59,403 nucleotides of DNA from Methanobacteriota archaeon. Its GTDB lineage: Archaea; Halobacteriota; Methanosarcinia; Methanosarcinales; Methanosarcinaceae. The translations under genes were made by a program, and so were the position numbers. Under the pieces are notes generated by a model, which was not told the origin of the DNA, did not search any database, and was given only the letters and a program-made list of their open reading frames with translations. Positions 44,041-54,784 of this stretch are shown one piece after another; within the stretch, counting starts at the first letter, position 1; every line of letters begins with the position of its first letter. The stretch lies in the NCBI GenBank assembly GCA_016841625.1, contig JAENYU010000003.1, positions 123,073 through 182,475 on the forward strand, written 5' to 3'.

Positions 44041-44594
44041 GACTCCTAAAATAAATTTACTAACAATCGTGATAGATAAAAGAGGGGGTTTGAGGTGGAA
44101 TCCTGAAAAAATGGCTTTAATTTCAATGATAAATTATGACATATAAACCCCTTCAAAGGGAGTTTGAAAAATATTTGCACAAAAGAAAAAATCCCCTTCT
44201 TCATGATATCGGAAATCTGTATCCCACAGTATCCAGATATCTAAAATGAGAAAAGGAAAGCCTGAATCAGAAATGAAGAGCCGGAATTATAACGATAAAT
44301 CAGGACAGACCGGAAATAATTTTATAAGATATATATTTAAAGAAGTATATCGCGATAAAAATACAGGCGTCTTTATAAATTCCTGCTGAAACCTGAGCCA
44401 AGGCACATAAGAGGGGAAAGGATAGCAAGAGAGACAACCGCGTGAATCGGGGAGGAACACGTAGACCTGAAAGGAAAATATTCCCGAAGATAATGTTCCG
44501 GCGCATCCGGTCTCCTTGCAGCGAGTCAGGGCGCTTCTGCCCAAGGACGCCCGGGAGACCAGGAAGTTTCAGAACTTATTAACACTTCAAGTCC

Positions 44595-44641
44595 TTCGAA
44601 GCTCAAGCCTTTTCGAAGCTCAAGCCTTTTCGAAGCTCAAA
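44595..44641 (+). repeat. 17-bp tandem repeat, nearly three copies
   Basis: Unit ttcgaagctcaagcctt. Confidence 0.85.
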
Positions 44642-44744
44642 CCGTAAGTCTCAAACCATCCTTCCTTAATCATCAGTTTCTAAATCTTAACTCCTCGAAC
44701 CAGCCAGGAATTGAGCATTCCTTCCTTCCTTCCTCAGTATTTCC

Positions 44745-45356
44745 TCAGTATTTCCTCAAGAGCTCGATCAGTCCCAGACCTTTTTCGATCAGTTTGAACT
44801 CCTCAATGACCCGGCGTGGGTCCTTTTCAGCCTGCAAGGAAGTGGCAATGCTGACGAGTTTCCTCAAAAGCAGGGCTTCAAGCTCTGCCCGGTCTCCCTG
44901 GAGTTCGGGGACATTAGCAGGTCTGGCATTTTGTACCGCAGCCTTCTGCAGGGGCGGCTCCTTGCTCTCGGGAACGGTTCTCTGTGCTTCTATCCTTGAC
45001 TGCGGGACCGTTTCTTCTACTTCCCCGGCTGCTTCCGCCCTCCTGGGCTCGAACCAGGAATTCTGACGGCTTTCCTGAACTTCCTTTTTCGTATCATACC
45101 AGGGTTTGCTTTTCTCAGGCAAAGTTCCGGTTTCCGGAGCAGGCATTTCCACGGGAGCTACGGGAACTGCTTCAGGGGATGCCTGCGCTTCTTCTCCTTG
45201 CCCTTCCTCTCGGACATCACAGAGGGGACAGATTACCTGACCCTGGTACCTGAACTTCGGGGCGCCGCAAACTTTGCAGTGCTCTGCAAGCATCGTACCT
45301 CCGAGTTCAAGGAAGCGGGCTATTCGTTTTACCTTCTGGTCTTTCTCGGAATCCAT
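44745..45356 (-). CDS. SSSCA1 / autoantigen p27-family zinc-binding protein
   Basis: The 203-residue protein has the Sjogren/scleroderma autoantigen 1 zinc ribbon near the N-terminus: GGTMLAEHCKVCGAPKF, then CPLC, giving a C-x2-C...C-x2-C site. The centre (about 50-145) is a Pro/Glu-rich, probably disordered linker. The C-terminal 50 residues (ELEALLLRKLVSIATSLQAE) look helical. Function of archaeal members is unknown. A GAGGAAGG ribosome binding site precedes the ATG. Confidence 0.85.
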   Translation of the reverse strand: MDSEKDQKVKRIARFLELGGTMLAEHCKVCGAPKFRYQGQVICPLCDVREEGQGEEAQASPEAVPVAPVEMPAPETGTLPEKSKPWYDTKKEVQESRQNSWFEPRRAEAAGEVEETVPQSRIEAQRTVPESKEPPLQKAAVQNARPANVPELQGDRAELEALLLRKLVSIATSLQAEKDPRRVIEEFKLIEKGLGLIELLRKY

Positions 45357-45468
45357 GTTTTAACCTTCCTCTCTGCACACATTCGCACTTCTCTTATAAG
45401 ATTTCTCCACTCCGCTTCATATATATTAAACTACCTTAATCTGCCCTTCAAGAGAAAAATAACAAGAT

Positions 45469-45600
45469 AAAGTAAAGCATCAGGAGAAGGGGAAACGTCA
45501 AGGGAAAGGGAAATATCAAGGGAAAGGGAAATACCAGAACGAAGTAAAGCATCAGGAGAAGGGGAAATATCAAGGGAAAGGGAAATACCAGAATAAAGGA
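45469..45600 (+). repeat. 72-bp duplication built on an 18-bp purine-rich unit
   Basis: gtaaagcatcaggagaagg recurs after 72 bases, and within each period aaatatcaagggaaaggg-type units repeat. It fills most of the gap between the SSSCA1 and UPF0147 genes (45357-45761), which holds no gene otherwise; a TATA-like tattttatataac near 45682 may serve the next gene. Confidence 0.8.
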
Positions 45601-45761
45601 AAACACAGGGGAAATAAAAACACTATACGAAAACACAATGAGAAAATCAAAAAATGATGAATACCGGGAATTACCGATAATATTTTATATAACGAACCTA
45701 TCTTACACTAAATTAGCTAGCCCTTATTTTACATCATAATTAACCACTGAAGGTGATTTGA

Positions 45762-46034
45762 ATGTCATCAGTTGATTCATCAGAAGTTATCAGGCAATGT
45801 CTCCAGGTCTTAGAAAGCATAACCAACGACTCGTCGGTTCCGAGAAATATCAGGCGTTCCGTAAACGAAATCATAGATACCCTTAACAACAATTCCGAGG
45901 CTGTTTTCCTCAGGGCCGCATCCAGCATTTCCATTCTGGAGGACGTCAGTAACGATCCGAACCTCCCGCTGCACACAAGGACCCTTATCTGGAACCTCTC
46001 AAGCCAACTCGAAACCATTCCCGTTGACGAATAA
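45762..46034 (+). CDS. UPF0147 family protein
   Basis: A 90-residue helical protein with the UPF0147 pattern: [20 protein letters not shown], then NEIIDTLN and [19 protein letters not shown]. The family is widespread in archaea and of unknown function. GGTGATT six bases before the ATG is a strong ribosome binding site. Single gene. Confidence 0.9.
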   Translation: MSSVDSSEVIRQCLQVLESITNDSSVPRNIRRSVNEIIDTLNNNSEAVFLRAASSISILEDVSNDPNLPLHTRTLIWNLSSQLETIPVDE

Positions 46035-46673
46035 GTCCGTTGACCGGCGAGTGGCGCTTAAAAATGACACTTGAAACAAGAAAAGAACACAAATCTTCCA
46101 AAGAACACAAATCTTCCAAAGAACACAATTCTCCCTAACTCTTACGAAAAACCCAGAATAAAAATCCGAATACACCCGCTAAAAACGAATTTAGGGCCCC
46201 GGAGCTGGAAAAAGCGCTTCGAGTACGTTTTTAAGACATCCCTGTTTAAAGCCCCAAAGGTCGCCTCATTCTGAAAAAAGACAGCAGGGAAAAGTCATCA
46301 TTATATTTTCATATATACTGCTGGCTGATGCGGGTGCACTCCTGGCCAGGTGCGCTTCCGGGAAAAACCGGGAACGGAACATCGGGAAAAACACCTTTTA
46401 CTTCTTTTTTATCCCTTCCATGTGAAGCAGAATTAGAAGCCTCATTTCTAATCTACTGGAGATTATCGAAACGGAGCATATCGAAACAGGGAAAACTCCG
46501 GAACTCCAGAAAAACAGAGATTTACAAATTTTAAGAAATATGGCTGCCACCGATAGGCATAATATGTTTGAAGGGAAAATTGCTGGAAGTATTCAGCAAA
46601 CTTTGAACAAATCCGGTACAATCCACAAAGGGAAGGGTTTCAAACCGGCCTTTCCGAAGGGGTCATGAAATAA
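46035..46673. other. Gene-free region with short repeat
   Basis: No supported gene. A repeat of aacacaaatcttccaaag (about three copies) is at 46087-46130. A TATA-like ttttcatatatac near 46307 may be a promoter for the translin-family gene, leaving a leader of about 340 bases. Confidence 0.45.
46087..46130 (+). repeat. 18-bp tandem repeat, nearly three copies
   Basis: Unit aacacaaatcttccaaag, the last copy incomplete. Confidence 0.85.
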
Positions 46674-47351
46674 ATGCTCGAGGAAATTTCAGCCAGGGTA
46701 AGGGAAAATTTTGAGGCAAAGGACAGGGTGAGGGAAGAAGGGTTAAAGCTTTCCCGGCAGGTCGTTCGAGACTGCCGGACCGCTACGTTCGCCCTGCACG
46801 GACAGAATTTCAAAAAGGCCGAAAAAAGCATAGAAGAAGCTGAAAAAGCCCTACGGGAGCTCGATGCTCTCTTCGAGGGGCACTCTGACATTTACCACGC
46901 AGGCTTTGTGGAACATGCCCAGCAGGAGTTTGCAGAAGCCTCCATTCTTTCCGGCCTGCTCAGGGAGGAAGAAAAACCTGAAACACTGCCTTCCCCGGAA
47001 GCCCTGGGCATCGGGTATGCAGCTTACCTTAACGGGCTCGGAGACGTGGTGGGGGAACTCAGGAGGCATGTCCTGGACCTTATCAGGACGGAAGCCCTGG
47101 AAAAAGCCGAAGTGTTTTTAGGTATTATGGAAAATATCCATGCAGTCCTTATGGACTTTGACTACCCGGACGCGATAACCCGGGGGCTCAGGCGAAAGAC
47201 CGATGTAGCCCGCAGCCTGATCGAAAAGACCCGGGGAGACCTCATCAACGCAGTCCAGCAAAAGAAACTGGAAACGGCAATGAGGGAACTGGAATCCAGG
47301 CTTGGACCCGCGCAGGTCCCGGAAAAACACACAGGTCCGGAATCACGGTAA
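46674..47351 (+). CDS. Translin family protein
   Basis: The 225-residue, all-helical protein follows the archaeal translin pattern: SRQVVRDCRTATFALHG, ELDALFEGHSDIYHAGFVEHAQQEFAEA and LGIMENIHAVLMDFDYPDAI. Translins bind and, with TRAX, cleave single-stranded RNA; archaeal homologues form similar octamers or heteromers. Catalytic residues of the TRAX type (acidic triads) cannot be confirmed by eye. ATG at 46674; the ribosome binding site is weak (aaggggtc). Confidence 0.85.
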   Translation: MLEEISARVRENFEAKDRVREEGLKLSRQVVRDCRTATFALHGQNFKKAEKSIEEAEKALRELDALFEGHSDIYHAGFVEHAQQEFAEASILSGLLREEEKPETLPSPEALGIGYAAYLNGLGDVVGELRRHVLDLIRTEALEKAEVFLGIMENIHAVLMDFDYPDAITRGLRRKTDVARSLIEKTRGDLINAVQQKKLETAMRELESRLGPAQVPEKHTGPESR

Positions 47352-47392
47352 ATCACATTAACCATATCAATAAGCAGACTTCCATAATTCAA

Positions 47393-47500
47393 ACTTCATA
47401 ATTCAAACTTCATAATTCAAACTTCATAATTCAAACTTCATAATTCAAACTTCATAATCCAAACTTCATAATCCAAACTTCATAATTCAAACTTCATAAT
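47393..47500 (+). repeat. 14-bp tandem repeat, about eight copies
   Basis: Unit cataattcaaactt with occasional t-to-c change, between the translin-family gene and sepS. Confidence 0.92.
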
Positions 47501-47559
47501 ACGCAGATAAATAAGCACTGCGATAAAGGATTCCGATAATCGATAACAAGAGGATACCC

Positions 47560-49179
47560 ATGAGATTTGATCCCGAGAAGATAAAGAGGGAAGCAAAGGA
47601 GAACTTTGACCTTGCCTGGAACGAAGGGAAAAACCTGATCAAAACCCCTTCCCTGAACGAACGTTATCCCAGGACTATCCTGAAGTATGGGAAAGCCCAC
47701 CCGGTCTACGACACAATCCAGAAGCTGAGGGAAGCTTACCTCCGCATGGGCTTTGAAGAAATGATGAACCCTTTGATAGTGGATGAAAAGGAAGTCCACA
47801 AACAGTTCGGAAGCGAAGCCCTCGCCGTTCTGGACCGTTGTTTCTACCTGGCAGGCCTGCCCCGCCCGAATGTGGGGATTTCCGACGAGAGAATCGCCCA
47901 GGTCAGGGAAATCCTGGGAGACGTAGGGGAAGAAGGCATTGACAAAATCCGGAAAGTCCTTCATTCATACAAGAAGGGTCAGGTTGAAGGAGATGACCTT
48001 GTCCCCGAAATTTCAGCCGCCCTTGAAGTCTCGGACGCCCTTGTGGCTGAGATGATCGACCAGGTCTTCCCGGAATTCAAGGAACTGGTGCCCGTAGCAA
48101 GCACGAGGACCCTGCGCAGCCACATGACAAGCGGCTGGTTCATTTCCCTGGGTGCGCTCCTTGAGCGACAGGAACCCCCCTTCCATTTCTTCTCGGTGGA
48201 CCGCTGTTTCAGGCGGGAACAGCAGGAAGACGCTTCCAGGCTCATGACCTATTACTCGGCTTCCTGTGTTATCATGGACGAGGACGTGACCGTAGACCAC
48301 GGAAAAGCTGTTGCCGAAGGGCTCCTCTCCCAGTTCGGTTTTGAAAAGTTCCTCTTCAGGCCCGACGAAAAACGCAGCAAGTACTATGTACCTGATACCC
48401 AGATCGAAGTCTTTGCTTTCCACCCGAAACTCGTGGGCTCGAACTCCAAGTACTCGGACGGCTGGATCGAGGTCGCAACCTTCGGGATCTACTCCCCGAC
48501 AGCCCTTGCAGAATACGGAATCCCCTGCCCTGTCATGAACCTGGGACTCGGGGTCGAGCGCCTTTCTATGATCCTCCACGACGCCCCTGACATCCGCTCC
48601 CTGAGCTACCCGCAAATCCCCCAGTACAGCGAGTGGGAGATGTCCGACAGCGAGCTTGCAAAGCAGGTATACGTTGACAGGGTCCCGGAAACCCCCGAAG
48701 GAAGGGCCATCCTGGAAGCAGTGGTTGCCCAGTGCGAACTGCACGGGAGTGAACCGAGCCCCTGTGCCTTCCCTGCCTGGGAAGGGGAAGTCTGCGGAAA
48801 GAGAGTAAAGGTATCCGTAATCGAACCCGAAGAAAACACGAAACTCTGCGGCCCTGCAGCCTTTAACGAAGTCGTCGCCTATAACGAGGACATCCTGGGG
48901 CTTCCGAACACCAAAAAGTGGCAGAAAGCTTTTGAAAACCACTCCGCAATGGCCGGGATCCGTTTCATAGAAGCTTTTGCCGCCCAGGCTGCCCGGGAAA
49001 TCGAAGAAGCAGCAATGTCCGGAGCAGATGAACACATTACAAGGGTCAGGATTGTAAAGGTTCCTTCGGAAGTCAACCTGAAGATAGGCCCAATGGCCCA
49101 GCGCCACATCACGGGCAAGAAAAAGAAGATCGACATCAGAGGCCCTATTTTCACCACGGTTAAAGCCGAGTTTGAGTGA
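47560..49179 (+). CDS. sepS: O-phosphoseryl-tRNA(Cys) synthetase
   Basis: SepRS charges tRNA(Cys) with O-phosphoserine; SepCysS then converts it to Cys-tRNA, the methanogen route to cysteine. This class II synthetase starts MRFDPEKIKREA, has SHMTSGWF, CFRREQQEDASRLMTYYSAS (motif 2 area) and NLGLGVERLSMI (motif 3). The 539 residues are the normal length and AGAGGATA precedes the ATG. The usual partner pscS is not in this window. Confidence 0.95.
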   Translation: MRFDPEKIKREAKENFDLAWNEGKNLIKTPSLNERYPRTILKYGKAHPVYDTIQKLREAYLRMGFEEMMNPLIVDEKEVHKQFGSEALAVLDRCFYLAGLPRPNVGISDERIAQVREILGDVGEEGIDKIRKVLHSYKKGQVEGDDLVPEISAALEVSDALVAEMIDQVFPEFKELVPVASTRTLRSHMTSGWFISLGALLERQEPPFHFFSVDRCFRREQQEDASRLMTYYSASCVIMDEDVTVDHGKAVAEGLLSQFGFEKFLFRPDEKRSKYYVPDTQIEVFAFHPKLVGSNSKYSDGWIEVATFGIYSPTALAEYGIPCPVMNLGLGVERLSMILHDAPDIRSLSYPQIPQYSEWEMSDSELAKQVYVDRVPETPEGRAILEAVVAQCELHGSEPSPCAFPAWEGEVCGKRVKVSVIEPEENTKLCGPAAFNEVVAYNEDILGLPNTKKWQKAFENHSAMAGIRFIEAFAAQAAREIEEAAMSGADEHITRVRIVKVPSEVNLKIGPMAQRHITGKKKKIDIRGPIFTTVKAEFE

Positions 49180-49222
49180 AAAAATAGAGGACCGAAAGAG
49201 GAATGAGCCTATGCAGAGTGAA

Positions 49223-49635
49223 AAAACAACATTTCGGGGTTTCCCGGAACTCAGCAGGCTGCTGAAAAAGCAGCTCTGGCGCTTCCCAGGCTTGAAAAAA
49301 AATTCTGCTCAATCAGAGTCGAGCCTCTTTCCCTGAACAGGGGAAATTTTAACGTACTTATCCTGTTCCTGAAACCCGAAAAAGCCATGCACGTCGTCCA
49401 GGCCAACTCATATGCGAAAGGGAAAAGGGCAAAACTGGATACCCTGGGCGCTGCTTCCGTTTGCGGGGACTGTACGGCGCTCGCCCTTCAGGAAGGCCTG
49501 GGGCTGTCCTTCGGGTGTAAGGGGTCAAGGAAGCACAGCGGGTATGAGGACTTTGAGGTCCCTCTAGGAATTGCTTTTGAAAAAGTTAAGGAAATTGAAG
49601 ATGGGCTTTCAAGACTTCCCGGGACTCGAGCCTGA
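49223..49635 (+). pseudogene. Remnant of a DUF169 family gene
   Basis: A single frame runs from just after a TGA (49219-49221) to 49635 and encodes 137 residues resembling the C-terminal two-thirds of a DUF169 protein: FPGTQQAAEKAALALPRLEK, VLILFLKPEKAMHVVQANSY, ASVCGDCTALALQ, and LGIAFEKVKEIEDGL. DUF169 proteins are normally about 200-240 residues, so the N-terminus is missing. No ATG, GTG or TTG lies in frame until ATG 49387, inside the fold. Other-frame ATGs at 49203 and 49211 close quickly. A decayed gene is the simplest reading. Confidence 0.7.
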
Positions 49636-49801
49636 AAAAAGGAAAAACGCACAGGACAAAATACGGTCGTGGGGGTCAGTCATTGAAAACCGGTTGCAGA
49701 AGAACTTTCTGCAAATATGTCTAACCAAGCCGAATGTGTCTGTTTTCTCAATCATTATCAATGACTCACGGACACAACCCAAAATACTTAGACCAAAATA
49801 C

Positions 49802-50581
49802 TCAGACCAGGCTTTTTGCTAAAAGCACCACCTTACCAAAAATTTCTGTTACAGCACCTAATCCTGAAGCCTCTGCTCCCACAAGGTCGGGAGAAACAAT
49901 CGTCAGGACCAGAAAAAGACAGATCAGGACAACAGTATAGCGAAAAGCCTTCATTACGGTGAAAACTGCTAAAAACCCGGATTTTTTGCCGGCGTCGTCA
50001 TCAATATCTTCATCAATTCCTTCATATTTAACTTTCACATAGGACCAGTCCGCACTGTTTTGCCCTGCACTGGATGAAACTTCTTTCGACCGGTCATGGC
50101 TGTTCGCACTCTGTTCAGAAGAGGAGTGTTTAGACCAATCGGGTTTTCCGGATTCACCTGTACCTTCGGAGAGTGAAGCAGGTCCGGCAGGTTGGGAATC
50201 TAAATCGGATTTGAAAGAAACGTAGGAAATACCGGTCGATTTGAAAGCACCCTTAAAACCTGAAACAGGCTGATCGGGAGCAGGAGAAATGGAAGAGTCC
50301 GGGGGAGGGACTTCGGAGTCGGAAGAAATACCCTCGGAATCCTCTGGTTCGGAAGAAGCTTCCATTGCCTTTTCTTCGGGAGGCAGAGATGCATCATATA
50401 CCTTCTTTTTCTGAGGGTTTTTTAGAGTCTCGTAAGCCTCTTTGAATTTTATGAACTTTTCATGGGCATCAGGGGATTTAGACCTATCCGGGTGGTATTT
50501 CTTTGCAAGTTCATGATACCTGTATTCAATGTCTTCAGGGCTTGCAACCCTGGGAATATCCAGCAATTGATAATAATCCAC
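49802..50581 (-). CDS. Membrane-anchored J-domain protein
   Basis: J-proteins stimulate Hsp70 ATPase. The J-domain is residues 1-65 with Y29-H30-P31-D32 (HPD motif) and KFKEAYETLKNPQKKKVYD. A Ser/Pro/Glu-rich, probably disordered stretch covers about 75-195. A membrane helix lies near 213-231 (AFRYTVVLICLFLVLTIVS), leaving the J-domain probably cytoplasmic. No Gly/Phe or Cys-rich DnaJ domains are present. I start at GTG 50581, behind GGGGGAAA; an upstream ATG at 50608 adds nine residues. It follows the Hsp70 gene by 43 bases in one operon. Confidence 0.82.
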   Translation of the reverse strand: MDYYQLLDIPRVASPEDIEYRYHELAKKYHPDRSKSPDAHEKFIKFKEAYETLKNPQKKKVYDASLPPEEKAMEASSEPEDSEGISSDSEVPPPDSSISPAPDQPVSGFKGAFKSTGISYVSFKSDLDSQPAGPASLSEGTGESGKPDWSKHSSSEQSANSHDRSKEVSSSAGQNSADWSYVKVKYEGIDEDIDDDAGKKSGFLAVFTVMKAFRYTVVLICLFLVLTIVSPDLVGAEASGLGAVTEIFGKVVLLAKSLV

Positions 50582-50624
50582 TGCCTTTCCCCCTTTGAGA
50601 TTTCTCATTTGTTATTTTGAGATG

Positions 50625-52106
50625 TTAGTCGTTGAGCCCCACAGGCCTTTCAATGGTAACGCTTCGAATATTTCCTGTCGCAAGGTCTCTGGCTATGGCG
50701 TTTATTATGCCGTTTGCATCGATGTCAAAAGTAACCTCTATCCGCGGGACACCTTTCAACTCAGGGGGAATATTCTCGAGGATAATCGTTCCCAGAGCCA
50801 CGTTTTTGGATGCTGCCTGCTCTTCTCCCTGGAGAATCTTACCCCTGACGATCTTCTGGTTGTCATAATGCGTGGTAAAGACTTTACTATTTCTTGTAGG
50901 GATCGTAGTGTTCCTGGGAATTATGAATGCCGTCGTGTCCCCCACGGTTTCGAATCCAAGTGAAAGGGACGTTACATCAAGGAGCACAAGATTGCCGCCG
51001 TCGATCTGCTGGTCCCCGGAACTTTTCAGGTACTCGTTTCCGAGGATCCCGGCCTGGACAGCCGCTCCCATTGCCACTACTTCATCGGGGTTAATGCTCT
51101 GGAGGGGAGCCTTCCCCATGAAATCTTCTACCTGTTTTGCCACGGCAGGGATTCTGGTGGATCCCCCCACAAGAATGATTTCATCAATATCTTGAGGAGA
51201 AAGTCCTGCATCTTTCAGGGCTTTTTCAGTGATTGAAATGGTTTTTTTAACAAGGTCCTCAGTCATTGCTTCGAATTGTTCCTTTGAGATCTCCATATCA
51301 AGACGTTTATTTTCGGAAATGTAAGGGAGATCAATATTTGAAGTCGTAAGGGAGGACAGGTCAATCTTGCACCTCTCTGCGGCTTCCTTGATACGCTGCA
51401 TGGCCTCCACATTTTCAGAAAGGTCTATTCCTTCGGCTTCCTTAAACCCCGATAACAAATAATCGACGATTTTCCGGTCGAAGTCATCGCCACCAAGTTC
51501 AGTGTCCCCACAGGTAGCCAGCACTTCAAAAACGCCGTTTTTGATTTTGAGGATCGATACATCAAAAGTTCCGCCACCGAGATCGTAAACCAGGATTTTC
51601 TGGTCCTGGACGCCGTCCCTCAGGCCGTAGGCAAGGGCTGCAGCTGTAGGTTCGTTTATAACCCTCAACACATCAAGGCCTGCCATTTCTCCAGCTTTTT
51701 TCGTTGCGAAGCGCTGGGAATCGTTAAAATAAGCCGGAACCGTAATCACGGCTTTTCCGACAGCATCCCCAAGGTATTTTTCCGCATCGACTTTAAGCTT
51801 CTGGAGAATCATTGATGAGATTCCGTGAGGTGTATATTTCTCATTATTCAGCGCTACCCTGTAGTCAGGTTTTCCCATATACCTCTTTATTGACTGCACG
51901 GAATTCTCGGGATTGGAAACTATCTGCCTTTTGGCGAGTTCTCCCACAAGCAGCTCATTCTTTTTTGAAAAACCTACAACTGAAGGTGTAATCCTTTTTC
52001 CTTCTGAGTTTGTAATGACCTTTGGTTCCCCGAGTTCAATTACAGCCACACACGAATTGGTGGTCCCGAGGTCGATACCCAATACTTTACCTTTAACTTG
52101 AACCAT
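50625..52106 (-). CDS. Short Hsp70 (DnaK-like) lacking the C-terminal lid
   Basis: The nucleotide-binding domain is complete: [10 protein letters not shown] (10-19), [21 protein letters not shown] and [10 protein letters not shown]. The substrate-binding beta domain follows ([40 protein letters not shown]), and the protein stops directly after it with RPVGLND at 493 residues. A full DnaK is about 610-640 and ends in a helical lid, missing here. The J-protein gene lies directly downstream. A second, canonical dnaK may exist elsewhere; none is in this window. GGGGGA precedes the ATG. Confidence 0.88.
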   Translation of the reverse strand: MVQVKGKVLGIDLGTTNSCVAVIELGEPKVITNSEGKRITPSVVGFSKKNELLVGELAKRQIVSNPENSVQSIKRYMGKPDYRVALNNEKYTPHGISSMILQKLKVDAEKYLGDAVGKAVITVPAYFNDSQRFATKKAGEMAGLDVLRVINEPTAAALAYGLRDGVQDQKILVYDLGGGTFDVSILKIKNGVFEVLATCGDTELGGDDFDRKIVDYLLSGFKEAEGIDLSENVEAMQRIKEAAERCKIDLSSLTTSNIDLPYISENKRLDMEISKEQFEAMTEDLVKKTISITEKALKDAGLSPQDIDEIILVGGSTRIPAVAKQVEDFMGKAPLQSINPDEVVAMGAAVQAGILGNEYLKSSGDQQIDGGNLVLLDVTSLSLGFETVGDTTAFIIPRNTTIPTRNSKVFTTHYDNQKIVRGKILQGEEQAASKNVALGTIILENIPPELKGVPRIEVTFDIDANGIINAIARDLATGNIRSVTIERPVGLND

Positions 52107-52302
52107 AAAGTCCCCCGAAATTTTATTATGAAGACAAGAGATATTAACTTTTCTATTACAGTCTTATGATCTATCTGTTCAACTAAACAAGGAAATGGAC
52201 TATATCTGTATTATAATATTTACATTATAAGTGCTTAAAATATTAATTTTTCATCAAAGTATTGTAGCCCACAAATTAAATTAACACCTGAATTAAATCT
52301 AT

Positions 52303-52391
52303 TGAACCATTGGATCATTGAACCATTGAACCATTGGATCATTGAACCATTGGATCATTGAACCATTGGATCATTGAACCATTGGATCATT
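52303..52391 (+). repeat. 16-bp tandem repeat, about five copies
   Basis: Unit gaaccattggatcatt, one copy shortened to gaaccatt. Confidence 0.9.
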
Positions 52392-52916
52392 AACAGTTAA
52401 ACAGTTAAAACTATTAAGCCATTAAACTATTAAAACCTTCAAGTTGTTTGAACCATTAAACTATTAAAATCTTCAAACTGTTTGAACCATTAGACCACTA
52501 TTTAATACAGCACCATTTAAATTGTTGAACCGTAGACTCCATAAAACTTGTTAAGCAATTAAAAGATCAAATCCATCGAGAACGTTAAACCATTTAACTA
52601 ATCAAACCTTTGAACAGGTTAACCAGGACAATTGAACTCAGAAAAATTCCCGCTTTTAGGAATATTTGTGTTAAATAATACTTTTTTTGAATGTAATATT
52701 CCGACAGATAGCAAAAAACAGGTTTATCAGGAGCAGAAATGTTGAAAAAAATTAGAGAAAATGACCCTGATGAATAATCTCTTTTTTTGGAGAAAATAAT
52801 AGCAGATCCGCCTCAAGTTGACCCTGGGAATTGAACTTATAAAGGAAAGAGTTTGCACCGGCTTTATCGCTGAGAAGAGCTGCGGAAGCATAGATGTCCG
52901 ACTTTAACCAATGGGA

Positions 52917-52928
52917 TGATTTTATATA
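52917..52928 (+). promoter_or_regulatory. TATA box of the thermosome gene
   Basis: gattttatatag, about 70-80 bases before the ATG; transcription start near 52950. A GGAGGAT ribosome binding site lies at 52984-52990. Confidence 0.45.
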
Positions 52929-52997
52929 GAAGTACAAACATGTAAAATGCGTTTTTAATTCCAAGATACCAATTCACGCTAATGGAGGATTAGATAC

Positions 52998-54656
52998 ATG
53001 GCAGGACAAGGACAGCCAATATTCATATTAAGAGAAGGCAGCCAAAGAACCAGAGGCAGAGATGCCCAGAACAACAACATCATGGCCGCAAAGGCAGTAG
53101 CCGAAGCAGTCAGGACCACCCTCGGGCCCAAGGGAATGGACAAGATGCTCGTGGACGGCATGGGTGATGTGGTCATAACCAACGACGGGGCAACCATCCT
53201 CAAAGAGATGGACATCGAACACCCCGCCGCAAAGATGGTTGTGGAAGTTGCCAAGACCCAGGACGAAGAAGTTGGAGACGGAACCACCAGCGCCGCTGTA
53301 GTCGCAGGGGAACTCTTAAAGAAAGCTGAAGACTTAATCGAACAGGAAATCCACCCGACAATCATCGCGTCCGGATACAGGCTTGCAGCCGAGAAGGCCA
53401 TTGAAGTCCTGAACTCCCTGGCAATGACCGTGGAGATGTCCGACAGGGAACTGCTTATCAGCATTTCCGAAACCGCCATGACAGGTAAGGGTGCAGAGTC
53501 CTCCAAGAGAATCCTCTCCGAAATTGCAGTGGATGCGGTCACCAGCGTTGTAGACAAAAACGGGAAGAACATCGTGGACAGAGAGAACATCAATGTTATC
53601 AAGAAGGTAGGCGGCAGGGTCGATGACTCCGAACTTATCCCTGGCATGATCCTTGATAAGGAAAGGATCCACTCCAACATGCCTGAAAAAGTCAACGATG
53701 CAAAGATCGTCCTCCTGAACGCCGCAATCGAACTCAAGGACACCGAAGTGGACGCAGAGATCTCGATCACCTCTCCTGACCAGCTCCAGTCCTTCCTTGA
53801 CCAGGAAGAAAAGATGTTAAAGGACATCGTGAACAAGGTCATCAACAGCGGGGCAAACGTCGTATTCTGCCAGAAGGGAATCGAAGACCTGGCCCAGCAC
53901 TACCTGGCAAAGGCAGGTATCTTTGCCGTGCGCAGGGTCAAGAAAAGCGACATGGAGAAACTCGCCCGCGCAACCGGCGGCAAGCTCATCACCAACATGG
54001 ACGAGATTACCCCCGAAGACCTCGGATACGCCCAGTCCGTGGAAGAAAAGAGAGTCGGCGGCGACAACATGACCTTCGTCACCGGCTGTAACAACCCCAA
54101 GGCAGTTACCATCCTCCTCCGCGGCGGCACCGAGCACGTTGTGGAAAGCATCGGCAGCGCCCTCGAAGACGCAATCCGTGTAGTAGGCGTGGCAATCGAA
54201 GACGAGAAGCTCGTTGCAGGCGGCGGTTCTCCTGAAGTGGAAGTTGCACTCAGGCTCCAGGAATACGCAGCAACCCTCGAAGGCAGGGAACAGCTCGCAG
54301 TCAAGGCCTACGCCGAAGCTCTCGAAGTCATCCCGAGGACCCTTGCAGAAAACGCAGGTCTCGACCCGATAGACATGCTTATGGAGCTGCGCTCCCAGCA
54401 CGAGAAAGGCATGAAGACCGCAGGTCTCAACGTCTACGAAGGCAAGGTTGTTGACATGTGGCAGGCCTTTGTGGTCGAACCTCTCAGGGTCAAGACCCAG
54501 GTAGTCAACGCCGCAACCGAGTCCGCAGTCATGATCCTCAGAATCGACGACATCATCGCATCCACCCGCACAGCCAGCCCCGAAGAAATGGGCGGAATGC
54601 CCCCAGGAATGGGCGGAATGCCCCCAGGAATGGGCGGAATGCCTCCAATGATGTAA
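52998..54656 (+). CDS. thsA: Thermosome subunit (group II chaperonin)
   Basis: ATP-driven protein-folding double ring, the archaeal relative of TRi[25 protein letters not shown] and the ATPase motif [15 protein letters not shown] are present, and the 552 residues are full length. The C-terminus is the typical Met/Gly-rich tail, [20 protein letters not shown]. Methanosarcina species usually have several paralogous subunits; which one this is cannot be said from the window. Strong GGAGGAT ribosome binding site. Codon use is strikingly biased, as expected for a highly expressed gene. Confidence 0.95.
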   Translation: MAGQGQPIFILREGSQRTRGRDAQNNNIMAAKAVAEAVRTTLGPKGMDKMLVDGMGDVVITNDGATILKEMDIEHPAAKMVVEVAKTQDEEVGDGTTSAAVVAGELLKKAEDLIEQEIHPTIIASGYRLAAEKAIEVLNSLAMTVEMSDRELLISISETAMTGKGAESSKRILSEIAVDAVTSVVDKNGKNIVDRENINVIKKVGGRVDDSELIPGMILDKERIHSNMPEKVNDAKIVLLNAAIELKDTEVDAEISITSPDQLQSFLDQEEKMLKDIVNKVINSGANVVFCQKGIEDLAQHYLAKAGIFAVRRVKKSDMEKLARATGGKLITNMDEITPEDLGYAQSVEEKRVGGDNMTFVTGCNNPKAVTILLRGGTEHVVESIGSALEDAIRVVGVAIEDEKLVAGGGSPEVEVALRLQEYAATLEGREQLAVKAYAEALEVIPRTLAENAGLDPIDMLMELRSQHEKGMKTAGLNVYEGKVVDMWQAFVVEPLRVKTQVVNAATESAVMILRIDDIIASTRTASPEEMGGMPPGMGGMPPGMGGMPPMM

Positions 54657-54784
54657 ACGTCAGAAAAATAAGATTTCAAAAATTCGGGTAAAACCCGAAA
54701 GCGAAACAAAAAGGTGCAGTTTTTCCGCTGCCCCTTTTCTTTTAAAATTTTTTAACCAGATGTTCTTATTTTCAGGAAACTGCC

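Larger units (their letters stand above)
43994..44744. other. Gene-free region
   Basis: No supported gene. A 17-bp repeat lies at 44595-44641. Frames on the minus strand near 44300-44540 have no ribosome binding site or protein-like pattern. Confidence 0.45.
52107..52997. other. Gene-free region between Hsp70 and thermosome genes
   Basis: No supported gene. 52303-52391 is a tandem repeat (listed), and 52392-52620 contains decayed variants of accattaaactattaaa. The thermosome promoter lies at its right end. Confidence 0.55.

Noticed and set aside
44287-44544. 85-residue minus-strand frame
   Set aside because: No start signals, no promoter and no recognisable domain.
45650-45690. ATGATGA box C-like motif
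   Set aside because: No box D follows at a suitable distance and the flanks do not pair convincingly.
52752-52964. 70-residue minus-strand frame before the thermosome gene
   Set aside because: It lies over the thermosome promoter, lacks a ribosome binding site and resembles no family.
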